This document shows, piece after piece, positions 6,315-14,124 of a stretch of 15,204 nucleotides of DNA. How positions within the stretch are numbered: position 1 is the stretch's first letter; every line of letters starts with the position of its first letter. Position numbers and translations under genes: made by a program. This DNA is from Thermohalobaculum sp035527255. Its GTDB lineage: Bacteria; Pseudomonadota; Alphaproteobacteria; Rhodobacterales; Rhodobacteraceae. Where the stretch lies: positions 1 through 15,204 of the forward strand of contig DATLAW010000197.1 in NCBI GenBank assembly GCA_035527255.1, given 5' to 3'. Below the pieces are notes generated by a model. It was given only the letters and a program-made list of their open reading frames with translations. It was not told where the DNA came from and did not search any database.

Positions 6315-9298
6315 TTGTCGCCCTCGCCTTCCCACTCGCCACGCCGCGCCAAGTGGTCGTAATCGCCGGCAAAACTTTGTTTTTCCGGCCGCCCGCGCGC
6401 GATATAGCCGGTCTCCTCCCGGTCATAGGCGGCGATCAGTTCCTCCAGCCGCGCCATGTGGGCGGCCACCTCCTCTGGCAGGTTCTCGACCCGCCGCTCG
6501 ACGCCGCCCTCATTCGACCCGGTCAGCCCCAGATAGGCGCCCTCGCGCGCCTCCAGCGCCGCCATCCCCTCGAAGCCCCCCGCCAGCAGGATCGCCGCCT
6601 GCAAATGGAGTTGCTGGTTAAATCCAAGCGTGATCTGCTTCTCGCTCGGCGGCGCTCCCGCCTTGTAATCGTAAATCGCCGCCCCACCGCCAGCCAACCG
6701 GTCGATCCGGTCGGCCCGCGCGGTCAGGGTGAAATCGCCCGCCGGAGTGGTCAGCGGCAACGCGCCCTTGGCCTCCAGCCCCTCCGGCTGTCCCGCCGCC
6801 CGGCGCGCCGCCTCACCGGCCAGGAACCAGCCGGCGAACCGCCCAATCCGCGCCCGCCAGACCCGGCGGGTGTCGGGCCACGGCACATCGGTCGCCAGCA
6901 CCGAGTCGGCGGCCTCCAGCAGCAGTGCCCGCGCCGCTGCGGGCTCGGGCAGCTGGCCAAACGTTGCCCCGATAAAGCGCTCCATGATCCGGTGAACAAT
7001 CATGCCCCGCTCGCGGAAATCCGGCGGGCGGCCCAACGGGTCGAGCGGTCGCAGCCGCAGCACCTTCAGGGCATAAATCGCATAGGCATCGCGGATCAGC
7101 GTCTCTATCTGCGTCACCGATAGTTGCCGTGGCCGCGCTGCAATCGGCGGGCTTGGCCTCGGACGTGGCGCCCGGTCAACTGACGCCGCCGGCTGATGCA
7201 CCAGCGCCACCAGCCCCAGCAATTCGGCCCCACGATCCCGCATCCCAGCCAGCGCGGCCCCTTCGTCCAACCCCCCCAGCAGGTTCTCCAGCCGGATCAG
7301 CCAGCGCGAGGCGACAGTCGGCGTTCCATCGACCTTTCGCGCCCGGGTCAGGATCACCTCGTCGCGCACAACCCCTTGCAGGAAATCATGCGCCGACAGG
7401 CCGATATCGCGATCCGGGCTCGCCAAGCCCAGGCGTTCGCGCATCGGTCGGCTCAGCCATGGGTCCGGTTGCGGCGACGGTGGCCAGATACCGTCGTTCA
7501 ACCCACCCAGAATAACCAGATCAGCACCCTGAACCCGCGCCTCCTGAGTTCCCCAGATCATCACCCTTGGGTGCGGAGTGGCAGCCTCGGGCGGTAGGTT
7601 CTCGCGGCTCAGCAGATTGCTCAGTAACGCCAGATACCCCGCAGCCGCGCCCTCACCATGGGCGTCGGCATGGCGCGCCAGACGCTGCATGACCTCCAGC
7701 AACTTCACCCCCGCCGCCTTTTCCCAAACCTCCGGCACCGCATCGACGCTGTCCCGGCTCAACGCCTCCGCCGCCGCGATATGCGCCGCCACAACCTCCG
7801 CTAGCGATGCCCCGGCACTCAGCGGTTGGGCCAGCCCGGCCAGCATCGCCTCGATCCGCTCGCGCCAACCGGCCTCCGCCTCCGCCGCCTCCGGCCAGTC
7901 GGGCAACTGCCCCACCGGCAGCCCCGGTTGGGGTCGCTCGCGCAAAATCCGCATCTCGTAGCGCCGCGCCAGCGCCAGATGCTCGGCCCGCGCCAGTCCC
8001 GGCCGCATCAGCGGGTGCTGCAGCAACGCTGCCAGCCGTACCGGTGCTGCCCCCTCCGCCGCAACTTCGACGATCAGCCGCAAAAACACCCCGGCTGGAG
8101 TTTGCGCCAGCGGTTGGCCCAGCGAGTCGTCCGGCACGATCGCGTAGCGCCCCAACTCCGCCGTCACCCGCCGGGCCAGTGCGGCATCCGGGGTAATCAG
8201 CGCGATGCGCTTGCCCGGCGTCTCCAGCCCCCGGCGGATCGCCAGCGCAATGGCGGCGGCCTCATGGCGCGGCGTTGCCGCTTCGACCAGCGTCAGCCCG
8301 GCAGTCGCGGCTTGCGATTCCGCTACCAGTGCCGGGGCCTCACGCTGCCAGGCATCGGTCACCGGTGCCGGACGCAATGCCTGGGTCAGCAGCCGCAACC
8401 GTGGCGTCTCCGGCATCCCGTCGGCCCACGGCCGCACGTCCTCGGGTGCCATCCCCAACATATCCAACAACCGCCGGAACGGCGCCATCGGATGCTCCGG
8501 ACTTTTTGGCATTTCCCGCCAGATATCCGGCGCAATGCCAATGTCGAACCCCGGCAGCACCACCGCCCCCTGCGGCAACCGGGCAATCGCCGCCAGCAAC
8601 TCGGCGGTCGAGGTCACCGAGCCGGTCGACCCCGCCGCAATCACCGGATGGGCGGGCGGCACCGCAGCCCAATCCGCAACCAGCCGCTCGATCACCAGCC
8701 GTTGGCGCGCCTTCGGGTCCAGCGCGCCTGCTTCCGCCTCAGCCCGGATCGCCGGCCACGCCTTGCGCACGATATCGATGAAATCCAGCGTCCCCTGCCA
8801 GTGCGCGGCGGCCCGCTCCGGCAACTCGCCCGCCACCAACCCGTCAAGATCGGCGGCATCGACGCCCTCCTCCTGCAACTCGTCCAGCAGACGCCCCAGC
8901 GCCTCGGCCAGATCGGGTGCGGCGGTAACCGGAGCGCCCTCCGCCCGTTGCAGATAGGCCTCAACCAACCGTGTCAGCCGCAACTGGCGCCGCAGCGGGT
9001 CGATCGCTGGCGGCAGGTCCGGTGCTGCCAGCGGATCGTCGCCCAGTTCCGACAGCAGCGACAAGCGGGGCAGCAGGGCCGAACCGCCAGCCGCACCAAC
9101 CAATGCGTCCTCGATCGCCCGCAAACCCCGGCGCGTATTGACCATCACCTCGACCCGCGCCATCGCCTCCGGCGGCACAGTCATCTCCGGCGGCGCCGCG
9201 CCAACCCGCGCCGTCAGGCCGCGCGCGAAAGCTTCAGCGAAATCCACCCCCGGCGGCAGCGCGAACAGCCGTGGGCCGGGGCTGTCGAACACGCTCAT
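6311..9298 (-). CDS. addB: Double-strand break repair protein AddB
   Basis: AddB is the second subunit of AddAB. It contributes an inactivated helicase scaffold and a second nuclease that cuts the other DNA strand. The 995-residue length and overall sequence fit the alphaproteobacterial AddB family: FALPPGVDF at the start, a VNTRR segment, WGTQEARVQGADLVILGGLNDGIWP near residues 582-606, and LSVTQIETLIRDAYAIYALKVL before the nuclease. No Walker A motif is visible. The C-terminal PD-(D/E)XK nuclease has ADRID (D863, D866), YDYK (D877, K879) and a QQLHLQ helix (895-900). I find no cysteine in the whole protein, so it cannot carry the four-cysteine iron-sulfur cluster described for Bacillus AddB. 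The ATG at 9298 overlaps the murU stop as ATGA and has a GAGG site seven bases upstream. addA follows with the same type of overlap. Confidence 0.95.
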   Translation of the reverse strand: MSVFDSPGPRLFALPPGVDFAEAFARGLTARVGAAPPEMTVPPEAMARVEVMVNTRRGLRAIEDALVGAAGGSALLPRLSLLSELGDDPLAAPDLPPAIDPLRRQLRLTRLVEAYLQRAEGAPVTAAPDLAEALGRLLDELQEEGVDAADLDGLVAGELPERAAAHWQGTLDFIDIVRKAWPAIRAEAEAGALDPKARQRLVIERLVADWAAVPPAHPVIAAGSTGSVTSTAELLAAIARLPQGAVVLPGFDIGIAPDIWREMPKSPEHPMAPFRRLLDMLGMAPEDVRPWADGMPETPRLRLLTQALRPAPVTDAWQREAPALVAESQAATAGLTLVEAATPRHEAAAIALAIRRGLETPGKRIALITPDAALARRVTAELGRYAIVPDDSLGQPLAQTPAGVFLRLIVEVAAEGAAPVRLAALLQHPLMRPGLARAEHLALARRYEMRILRERPQPGLPVGQLPDWPEAAEAEAGWRERIEAMLAGLAQPLSAGASLAEVVAAHIAAAEALSRDSVDAVPEVWEKAAGVKLLEVMQRLARHADAHGEGAAAGYLALLSNLLSRENLPPEAATPHPRVMIWGTQEARVQGADLVILGGLNDGIWPPSPQPDPWLSRPMRERLGLASPDRDIGLSAHDFLQGVVRDEVILTRARKVDGTPTVASRWLIRLENLLGGLDEGAALAGMRDRGAELLGLVALVHQPAASVDRAPRPRPSPPIAARPRQLSVTQIETLIRDAYAIYALKVLRLRPLDPLGRPPDFRERGMIVHRIMERFIGATFGQLPEPAAARALLLEAADSVLATDVPWPDTRRVWRARIGRFAGWFLAGEAARRAAGQPEGLEAKGALPLTTPAGDFTLTARADRIDRLAGGGAAIYDYKAGAPPSEKQITLGFNQQLHLQAAILLAGGFEGMAALEAREGAYLGLTGSNEGGVERRVENLPEEVAAHMARLEELIAAYDREETGYIARGRPEKQSFAGDYDHLARRGEWEGEGDK

Positions 9299-10002
9299 CC
9301 AGCCGCCTCACGCAGCGCCGCTTGCGCCTCGGCCAGCCCGGCCGGCGTGCCGACATCGACCCAGCCGCCGGGATAAGTCACTGCCGCGACCCAGTCCCAC
9401 CGGCTCAACGCGCCCCACAACGGAAAGCGCCCTTTCGGCGCATTGGCAAAGACCTGCGGCGCGACGATCAGCGCGCCGGTATAGACCATTGGCGCGGCCG
9501 CGGCGTCACCCCGCCAGACAGGCGTATCGCCTTCCCCGGAAAGGAAAAAATCCCCCGGCCGCGTGAAACCTCTGGCCCGTTCGCGCGGCACCAGCAGCAG
9601 CAACGCGTCCATCCGCGCCGGGTCCCAGGCGGCGGCCAAAGCTTCCAGCGGGTTCGGCCCGATCCAAACCGCATCGCTGTTGATGGTGTAGAACGGCGCT
9701 GTCCCCAGCAGCGGCAACGCCTTCACAATCCCGCCGCCGGTTTCCAGAACATCGGGCTGCTCGTCCGAGAACACGATCTCCGGCACTGTCCGCCCTGCCA
9801 GATAATCGCGGATCATGCCGCCCAGATAATGCAGGTTCACCACCGCCCGCCGCACCCCGGCCGCCGCCGCATGGTCCAGTGCCAGATCGATCATCGGCCG
9901 GCCATTGATCGCCAGCAACGGCTTCGGGCAATTATCCGTCAGCGGCCGCATCCGGGTGCCCAGCCCGGCGGCCAAGATCATCGCGGTGTCCGGGCCCTTC
10001 AT
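9295..10002 (-). CDS. murU: Nucleotidyltransferase, probable N-acetylmuramate-1-phosphate uridylyltransferase
   Basis: This is a sugar-phosphate nucleotidyltransferase of 235 residues, close to the roughly 220-residue MurU of Pseudomonas. MurU converts MurNAc-alpha-1-phosphate and UTP to UDP-MurNAc, so recycled cell-wall sugar bypasses the fosfomycin-sensitive MurA step. Visible motifs are the nucleotide-binding loop MILAAGLGTRMRPLT (8-22) with PKPLL (26-30), ETGGG (87-91), the metal-binding NSD (108-110), YTG (174-176) and WVDVGTP (214-220). The assignment rests mainly on the adjacent amgK-type kinase, because the fold also covers mannose-1-phosphate guanylyltransferases and other enzymes. 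I chose the ATG at 10002 because it forms an ATGA overlap with the amgK stop and the family motif begins seven residues later. The frame is open upstream but that part is Gly-rich and non-homologous. Confidence 0.85.
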   Translation of the reverse strand: MKGPDTAMILAAGLGTRMRPLTDNCPKPLLAINGRPMIDLALDHAAAAGVRRAVVNLHYLGGMIRDYLAGRTVPEIVFSDEQPDVLETGGGIVKALPLLGTAPFYTINSDAVWIGPNPLEALAAAWDPARMDALLLLVPRERARGFTRPGDFFLSGEGDTPVWRGDAAAAPMVYTGALIVAPQVFANAPKGRFPLWGALSRWDWVAAVTYPGGWVDVGTPAGLAEAQAALREAAG

Positions 10003-11060
10003 TTCGCCGCCCCCGCCACAGCGGCCACCTTCGCTAGAACCTGCGGCTCCGGCGCCGGCACATGGCGGGCCACCCATGCCGCCAGCGTCGCCAGTGCCGG
10101 GTGCGACAGATCACGGATCACATGCCCCCAGACGCGCGGGATCAGGCCAAGATAGCGCGGCTTGCCGTCGCGGATCGCCAGCCGGGCGAAAATGCCGACG
10201 ATCTTCAGGTTGCGCTGCGCCCCCAGTGCCGCATAGGCGGCCCTGAACGCCGCCGCATCCACCTCCGCGCGTCGCTCCAGATAACGCACGATCATCGCCT
10301 CGCGCAGCTCTGCCGAAGTATCGCGTCGGGCATCTTCCAGCAGCGACACCAGGTCGTAGGCGCCATGCCCCGCCAGTGCATCCTGATAGTCGAGCAGCCC
10401 AACGCGCGCACTGCCCGCGCGCTGCGGCAGCCAGACCAGATTGTCCGCATGGTAATCGCGCAGCACCAGCACATCGCGCACCGGTTCGACCGTTGCCGTG
10501 GCCTCGGCAACCAGCGCATCGAACTCGGCGGCAAGATCCCGAGATGGTATGACTCCGGTGGCGGCAGGCATCCACCACTCGCGGATCAGCGCTGCCTCGC
10601 GGGCCAGCACGGCGCGATCATATGGCGCCAATTCAACCCGGCAATCCTCGGGTCCGAGCACGCCGGGCGCCGGGATCACCGCCAACTCGGCCAGCAGATC
10701 GACGGCGGCCCCATACAATTCCGCCTCGCCCTCCAGCGTCGTCGCCAGCAGGCGGGTGAATAGATCATCCCCCAAATCTTCCAGCAGCAGGAAACCTCGC
10801 GCTGTGTCGGCGGCAGCGATCTCCGGGGCCGACAGACCCTGTTGGCGCAGCCAATGGGTCATCGCCACGAAGGGCCGCACGTCCTCGCCGCTTGCAGGCG
10901 GCGCGTCCATCAGCACCGCCCCCAGGCACCCTTCCTCCGGCGCGAGCCGCAAATAGCGCCGGTTCGAGGCATCGCCCGCCAATGGCCGCGCCGCATCGGC
11001 GCGCCAGCCAGCGGTGCTCAGAAAGGCGGCAATCTCCGCCGCCCGATCGGCGATGTTCAT
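9999..11060 (-). CDS. amgK: Phosphotransferase, probable anomeric MurNAc/GlcNAc kinase AmgK
   Basis: AmgK phosphorylates the anomeric hydroxyl of N-acetylmuramate (and GlcNAc) to give the substrate of MurU in peptidoglycan recycling. The 353-residue protein has the aminoglycoside-phosphotransferase fold. It shows a glycine-containing N-lobe loop GDASNRRY (29-36), the hinge segment LLLEDLGDD (91-99), the catalytic loop RDYHADN (201-207; D202 and N207 match the D-x4-N pattern), and the metal-binding LLDYQD (222-227; D224, D227), followed by HGAYDLVSLLEDAR. Pairing with the next gene, a MurU-type transferase, is the strongest support for AmgK over a generic phosphotransferase. The ATG at 11060 overlaps the tsaE stop as ATGA; an upstream in-frame extension of 48 codons looks spurious. 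Confidence 0.85.
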   Translation of the reverse strand: MNIADRAAEIAAFLSTAGWRADAARPLAGDASNRRYLRLAPEEGCLGAVLMDAPPASGEDVRPFVAMTHWLRQQGLSAPEIAAADTARGFLLLEDLGDDLFTRLLATTLEGEAELYGAAVDLLAELAVIPAPGVLGPEDCRVELAPYDRAVLAREAALIREWWMPAATGVIPSRDLAAEFDALVAEATATVEPVRDVLVLRDYHADNLVWLPQRAGSARVGLLDYQDALAGHGAYDLVSLLEDARRDTSAELREAMIVRYLERRAEVDAAAFRAAYAALGAQRNLKIVGIFARLAIRDGKPRYLGLIPRVWGHVIRDLSHPALATLAAWVARHVPAPEPQVLAKVAAVAGAAK

Positions 11061-11551
11061 AACCACGCCCCCAAAAAAGCGGCGACACCGTCCCACCCAT
11101 CGCCGTGCAGCCAGATGGCCGCATCCCGGCCGCCAGCGTCCGGCGCCGACAGCGCAATCTCCAACCGCCTCTCCGGCAGCGCCATGCCCAACCGCTCGGG
11201 CCACTCGACCAAGACCAATGCGGTGCCAATGGCCTCGTCCAACCCCAGCTGCTCCAACTCCTCCGCCTCGCCCGACAGGCGGTACAGATCGGCGTGCCAG
11301 ATCGCGCCGCGTACGGTCTCGTAGATATTTATCAGGGTGTAGCTCGGTGACGGGATCTCAGCCACAGGGTCGCCCAACGCCGCCCGGATCACTGCCCGCG
11401 CCAGTGCCGATTTTCCAGCCCCGAGCCCGCCGCGCAATAATACCGTGTCGCCGGGCTCCAGCACCGGCGCCAACGCGGCGCCAAGCCGGTCAGTTTGGCA
11501 GCCGTCGGCCAGATGAACATTGAAACGTTTGGAGAGGTTTTGCAAAAGCAT
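11057..11551 (-). CDS. tsaE: tRNA N6-threonylcarbamoyladenosine biosynthesis ATPase TsaE
   Basis: TsaE (formerly YjeE) is the small ATPase that works with TsaB and TsaD to install t6A at position 37 of ANN-decoding tRNAs. From the ATG at 11551 the protein is 164 residues, usual for the family. It has Walker A GGLGAGKS (41-48), PSPSYTL (67-73), HADLYR (87-92) and LVEWPER (114-120), all hallmarks of TsaE. I chose this ATG because the homologous part begins soon after it. However, no good ribosome-binding site is nearby, and the frame is open upstream to a GTG at 11611 and a TTG at 11668, so a longer form is possible. Its stop overlaps the amgK start (ATGA), making it the first gene of the tsaE-amgK-murU-addB-addA unit. 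Confidence 0.93.
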   Translation of the reverse strand: MLLQNLSKRFNVHLADGCQTDRLGAALAPVLEPGDTVLLRGGLGAGKSALARAVIRAALGDPVAEIPSPSYTLINIYETVRGAIWHADLYRLSGEAEELEQLGLDEAIGTALVLVEWPERLGMALPERRLEIALSAPDAGGRDAAIWLHGDGWDGVAAFLGAWL

Positions 11552-11677
11552 GCTTGTTCGGGCCGGGCGCTCCGGTTGCGGGTCGCTCTCTGTTAGCCCG
11601 AATTTCTCCACCGAAATACCCCCGTTCGCACCCCGATCGAACGCTCGCCGGCATAATTCCGGCCTCAATGGCGCCGA
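11552..11677. other. Gap upstream of the tsaE operon unit
   Basis: These 126 bases separate the PAS kinase stop from the chosen tsaE start. They stay open in the tsaE frame. On the minus strand they contain short imperfect inverted repeats, for example GCCGG/CCGGC near 11648-11664. I see no terminator with a T run and no convincing promoter hexamers, although a promoter for the downstream unit would be expected here if it is not read through from the kinase gene. Confidence 0.3.
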
Positions 11678-14023
11678 TCAGCCCGCCGCCGCGGGGTTCG
11701 CGGGCTCAGGGTTTGCGGACTCTGCCAGTGCCGCAAGCCGGCGCAAATGACAAACCGCACTCAGGCTCGTCTCCCCCGGCTCCGCTCCCGCAACCGAGCG
11801 GAGTTCGAAACTACCACCTTCCCGCGCCACCAGGCGGTGCAGGAACGGCAGGTTCAGACTGGCGGCCTCAGCCCGCGCCGGGTCGGCAGCCAAACCGTCG
11901 CCACATGCTTCCAGAGTATAGATTTCGATCCCACCGTCCGGGCTAACGCGGGCTCCCAGATCAATCGTACTGCCATCGCTGCAACGATTGATCGCGTCGG
12001 TGGTCATGTTGAACACGATCTGACGCAACCGTCCGGCGTCACAGGCTGGCTCACAGCCGCTCGGCGGTGAAATGATCCGCAATGCCACGCCTTCCTCGGT
12101 CGCGCGTTTCTCCAGCAGTCGCGCGGTTAGTAAAAGCGTATTGCTCAACGACAAGCCCAACTCCTGATCGTGCAGCGGATCGATCTCCAGCCCGGCCAAT
12201 TCGGTGACGTCGTCGATCGTTGCAAGTAGATGCCGCGCCGATTCCAGAATAGCATTGGCATAACCGCGCTGGGCATCGGTTAAGCCCCCGAAACGGCTAT
12301 CGGCAATGAGCTGACCAAAGCCGAAGATTGTGTTGAGCGGCGTGCGCAGCCGGTGCGAGATATGGCCCATCACCGCACTGCGCATCTCCTCGGCCGCCTC
12401 CAATGCCTCGTTTCGCTCGCGCAGGGCTGTGGCGATCCGCTCGCTGTCGGTGACGTCGCCGAAGACCGCCATGGTTGATCCGTCCGGAAGCGAGGCGAAG
12501 CGCGCCCCCAGAATGCGGCCGGTTCCCAGCGTCAGCCGCGCCGACCAGGCCTGGCGTGAGTCCCCACCGGTGATGTAGGTTGTCAATTCCTGCCAAACGT
12601 CTGTCTCGACCGTTAACCCGCGCACCAGAGGCAGCAATTCGCTGGCGTGCATCAAGGGCCGGACGGTCTTGGCATCGGTGCCCCAGATCTCGTGGAATGC
12701 GGCATTGACCAGTTGCAGCAGGCCGTCCGGTCCGAACACTGCCAGCCCTTCGTCCAGCCGGTCCAGCGTAGCACGCCGGAGCTCGATCGAATGGCGGAAC
12801 TGCTGTTCCAGCCGCAACCGATCGGTCACATCCTCGAACACGAAGGCCAGCGAGCCATGCGGATGTGGCCGCGCCAGCACATGGATGTCGGAGCCGTCGG
12901 CCAGATGCCACAGTTCCTCATAATCCGCCGTCTCGGTGTTCTCGAACAGATTGTTCAGCTGCCGCCGCCAAGCGTGGAAATCAGGCATCTCGGGAATGCG
13001 TCGGTTGGCGCGCAGACTATCGATGATCTCGCGCAAACTGGGCCGTCTCGCCAGCCAGGCCGGGTCGGCTTGCCAAAGCCGAACCAGCGCCGGGTTGAAC
13101 AGCGCCAGGGTCTGGCTTCGATCGAATATCGCCAGACCGATGTTTAGATGAGCAAAGGTTTCGGTCATCGTTTGGACAAAGCGGGCAAGGGACTGTTCGA
13201 CCGACTGGGCGCCGGATGCGTCAATCGCCAGGCCGAGCCGCGCGCCGTCCGCATCGGTCGTCTCGATTGCGTCCAGTGTGATGGTGGTACCTTCCGCGGC
13301 GCCGGCAATCTCGAGCCGGAAGCGCTCGACCGGACCTGGGGCGCCGTCGCTTCCCGCCCGAGCCGGTTGTTCGCCTTGTATTTCCGCGGACGCGCGGTTC
13401 ACGGCGGCGGCCATGGTCGCCGCCTCGGCAGCGGTGACGATACCGTGGCTGGTTGAAATTTGGCCGCCCGACCACGCGAGATGTCCATCCGGCGTCCGCC
13501 TCCAGGCGGCCAGCGGGGCGTCGGCCAACAACCCTGACAGCGTTCTGTTCTCGATCTCTCGTTGGGAATCGGCTTGATCGCGCGCAGCAATCTCGACCGA
13601 AGCGCGGTTCCGTTCCGCATCAAGCAGCCCCGCATCCCGCAATACCAACCGAATGTGGCCTCCCCGCGCCGTGCCCGTGAGTTCGAAAACCCGCCCAGCG
13701 GCGTCGGTGGTGAGCAAATGGATGGCATCGCCGCTGCGCTCAAGCGCTGCCAGTGCGGCGTCCGAGCGTGAGCCGAGAAATTCGCTTAATATCGTACGAG
13801 CCTGCCGCCCGATCGTCAGGCCGAGCAACGCCTCAGTCTGGGCGCTGACCTCGATCACCGTGCCATCCTCGACAATCAGTACCACGCCGTCGCTCAACAT
13901 CGACGTGTTAGCCCTGAGGCTGACCGCCCGGCGCCACCACAGGGCCAAAACCACCAATCCGGCGATCGCGACGACCAGCGACAGGCCAAGACCCGTCACC
14001 AGTTCTGATTGGCCAAATGTCAT
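11678..14023 (-). CDS. Multi-PAS sensor histidine kinase with degenerate catalytic domain, DivL-like
   Basis: This 781-residue protein has one N-terminal membrane segment (about 8-30) and then a series of PAS or PAS-like segments. The clearest are near 285-400 (GLAIFDRSQTLALFN) and 415-530 (GLAVFGPDGLLQLVN), both of the PAS-fold-7 style. It ends in a dimerisation/phosphoacceptor helix pair (about 541-610) and a C-terminal ATPase-like domain (about 660-760). The phosphoacceptor H557 is present in SHRLRTPLN, but the usual acidic residue after it is Arg. The N box reads FNMTTDAINRC (671-681), the G1 region EACGDGL lacks the DxG aspartate, and the G2 region SLNL lacks GLGL, so ATP binding and autophosphorylation look impaired. 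Architecture and position beside tsaE suggest a DivL-type regulator of the CckA-ChpT-CtrA circuit. An ordinary but divergent sensor kinase is the alternative. The ATG at 14023 has only a weak GGA site. Confidence 0.6.
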   Translation of the reverse strand: MTFGQSELVTGLGLSLVVAIAGLVVLALWWRRAVSLRANTSMLSDGVVLIVEDGTVIEVSAQTEALLGLTIGRQARTILSEFLGSRSDAALAALERSGDAIHLLTTDAAGRVFELTGTARGGHIRLVLRDAGLLDAERNRASVEIAARDQADSQREIENRTLSGLLADAPLAAWRRTPDGHLAWSGGQISTSHGIVTAAEAATMAAAVNRASAEIQGEQPARAGSDGAPGPVERFRLEIAGAAEGTTITLDAIETTDADGARLGLAIDASGAQSVEQSLARFVQTMTETFAHLNIGLAIFDRSQTLALFNPALVRLWQADPAWLARRPSLREIIDSLRANRRIPEMPDFHAWRRQLNNLFENTETADYEELWHLADGSDIHVLARPHPHGSLAFVFEDVTDRLRLEQQFRHSIELRRATLDRLDEGLAVFGPDGLLQLVNAAFHEIWGTDAKTVRPLMHASELLPLVRGLTVETDVWQELTTYITGGDSRQAWSARLTLGTGRILGARFASLPDGSTMAVFGDVTDSERIATALRERNEALEAAEEMRSAVMGHISHRLRTPLNTIFGFGQLIADSRFGGLTDAQRGYANAILESARHLLATIDDVTELAGLEIDPLHDQELGLSLSNTLLLTARLLEKRATEEGVALRIISPPSGCEPACDAGRLRQIVFNMTTDAINRCSDGSTIDLGARVSPDGGIEIYTLEACGDGLAADPARAEAASLNLPFLHRLVAREGGSFELRSVAGAEPGETSLSAVCHLRRLAALAESANPEPANPAAAG

Positions 14024-14109
14024 GGCACGGTCCGGTATCGAAGCGAAAGGTTACTGTTTCCCGCAAAGTGGCGGGGCACGATTCGCAAGAGCGATCAATC
14101 TTCCCCCAT

Positions 14110-14117
14110 ATGGTTAA
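14110..14117 (-). promoter_or_regulatory. CtrA half-site-like 8-mer upstream of the PAS kinase
   Basis: The minus strand reads TTAACCAT, the half-site form reported for the alphaproteobacterial cell-cycle regulator CtrA. It lies 86 bases upstream of the PAS kinase start, in the only AT-rich patch of the 101-base gap behind regB. I see no second TTAA half at the spacing of the full TTAA-N7-TTAA motif. This is a sequence match only; binding is inferred. Confidence 0.3.
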
Positions 14118-14124
14118 CAAATTG

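Noticed and set aside
7826..9376. 516-codon open frame on the plus strand, opposite addB and the end of murU
   Set aside because: It spans two real genes on the other strand, has biased Arg/Gln/Pro composition and shows no motif. It is a shadow of high third-position GC.
10003..10077. Longer N-terminus for murU (and similarly for amgK at 11061-11204 and addA at 6315-6335)
   Set aside because: In each case the shorter start forms an ATGA overlap with the preceding gene and lies just before the conserved domain. The extensions are Gly/Arg-rich and overlap the upstream gene.
14060..14075. CCCGC/GCGGG hairpin behind regB as a terminator
   Set aside because: The stem is only five pairs and is followed on the minus strand by AAAC, not a T run, so it does not look like an intrinsic terminator.
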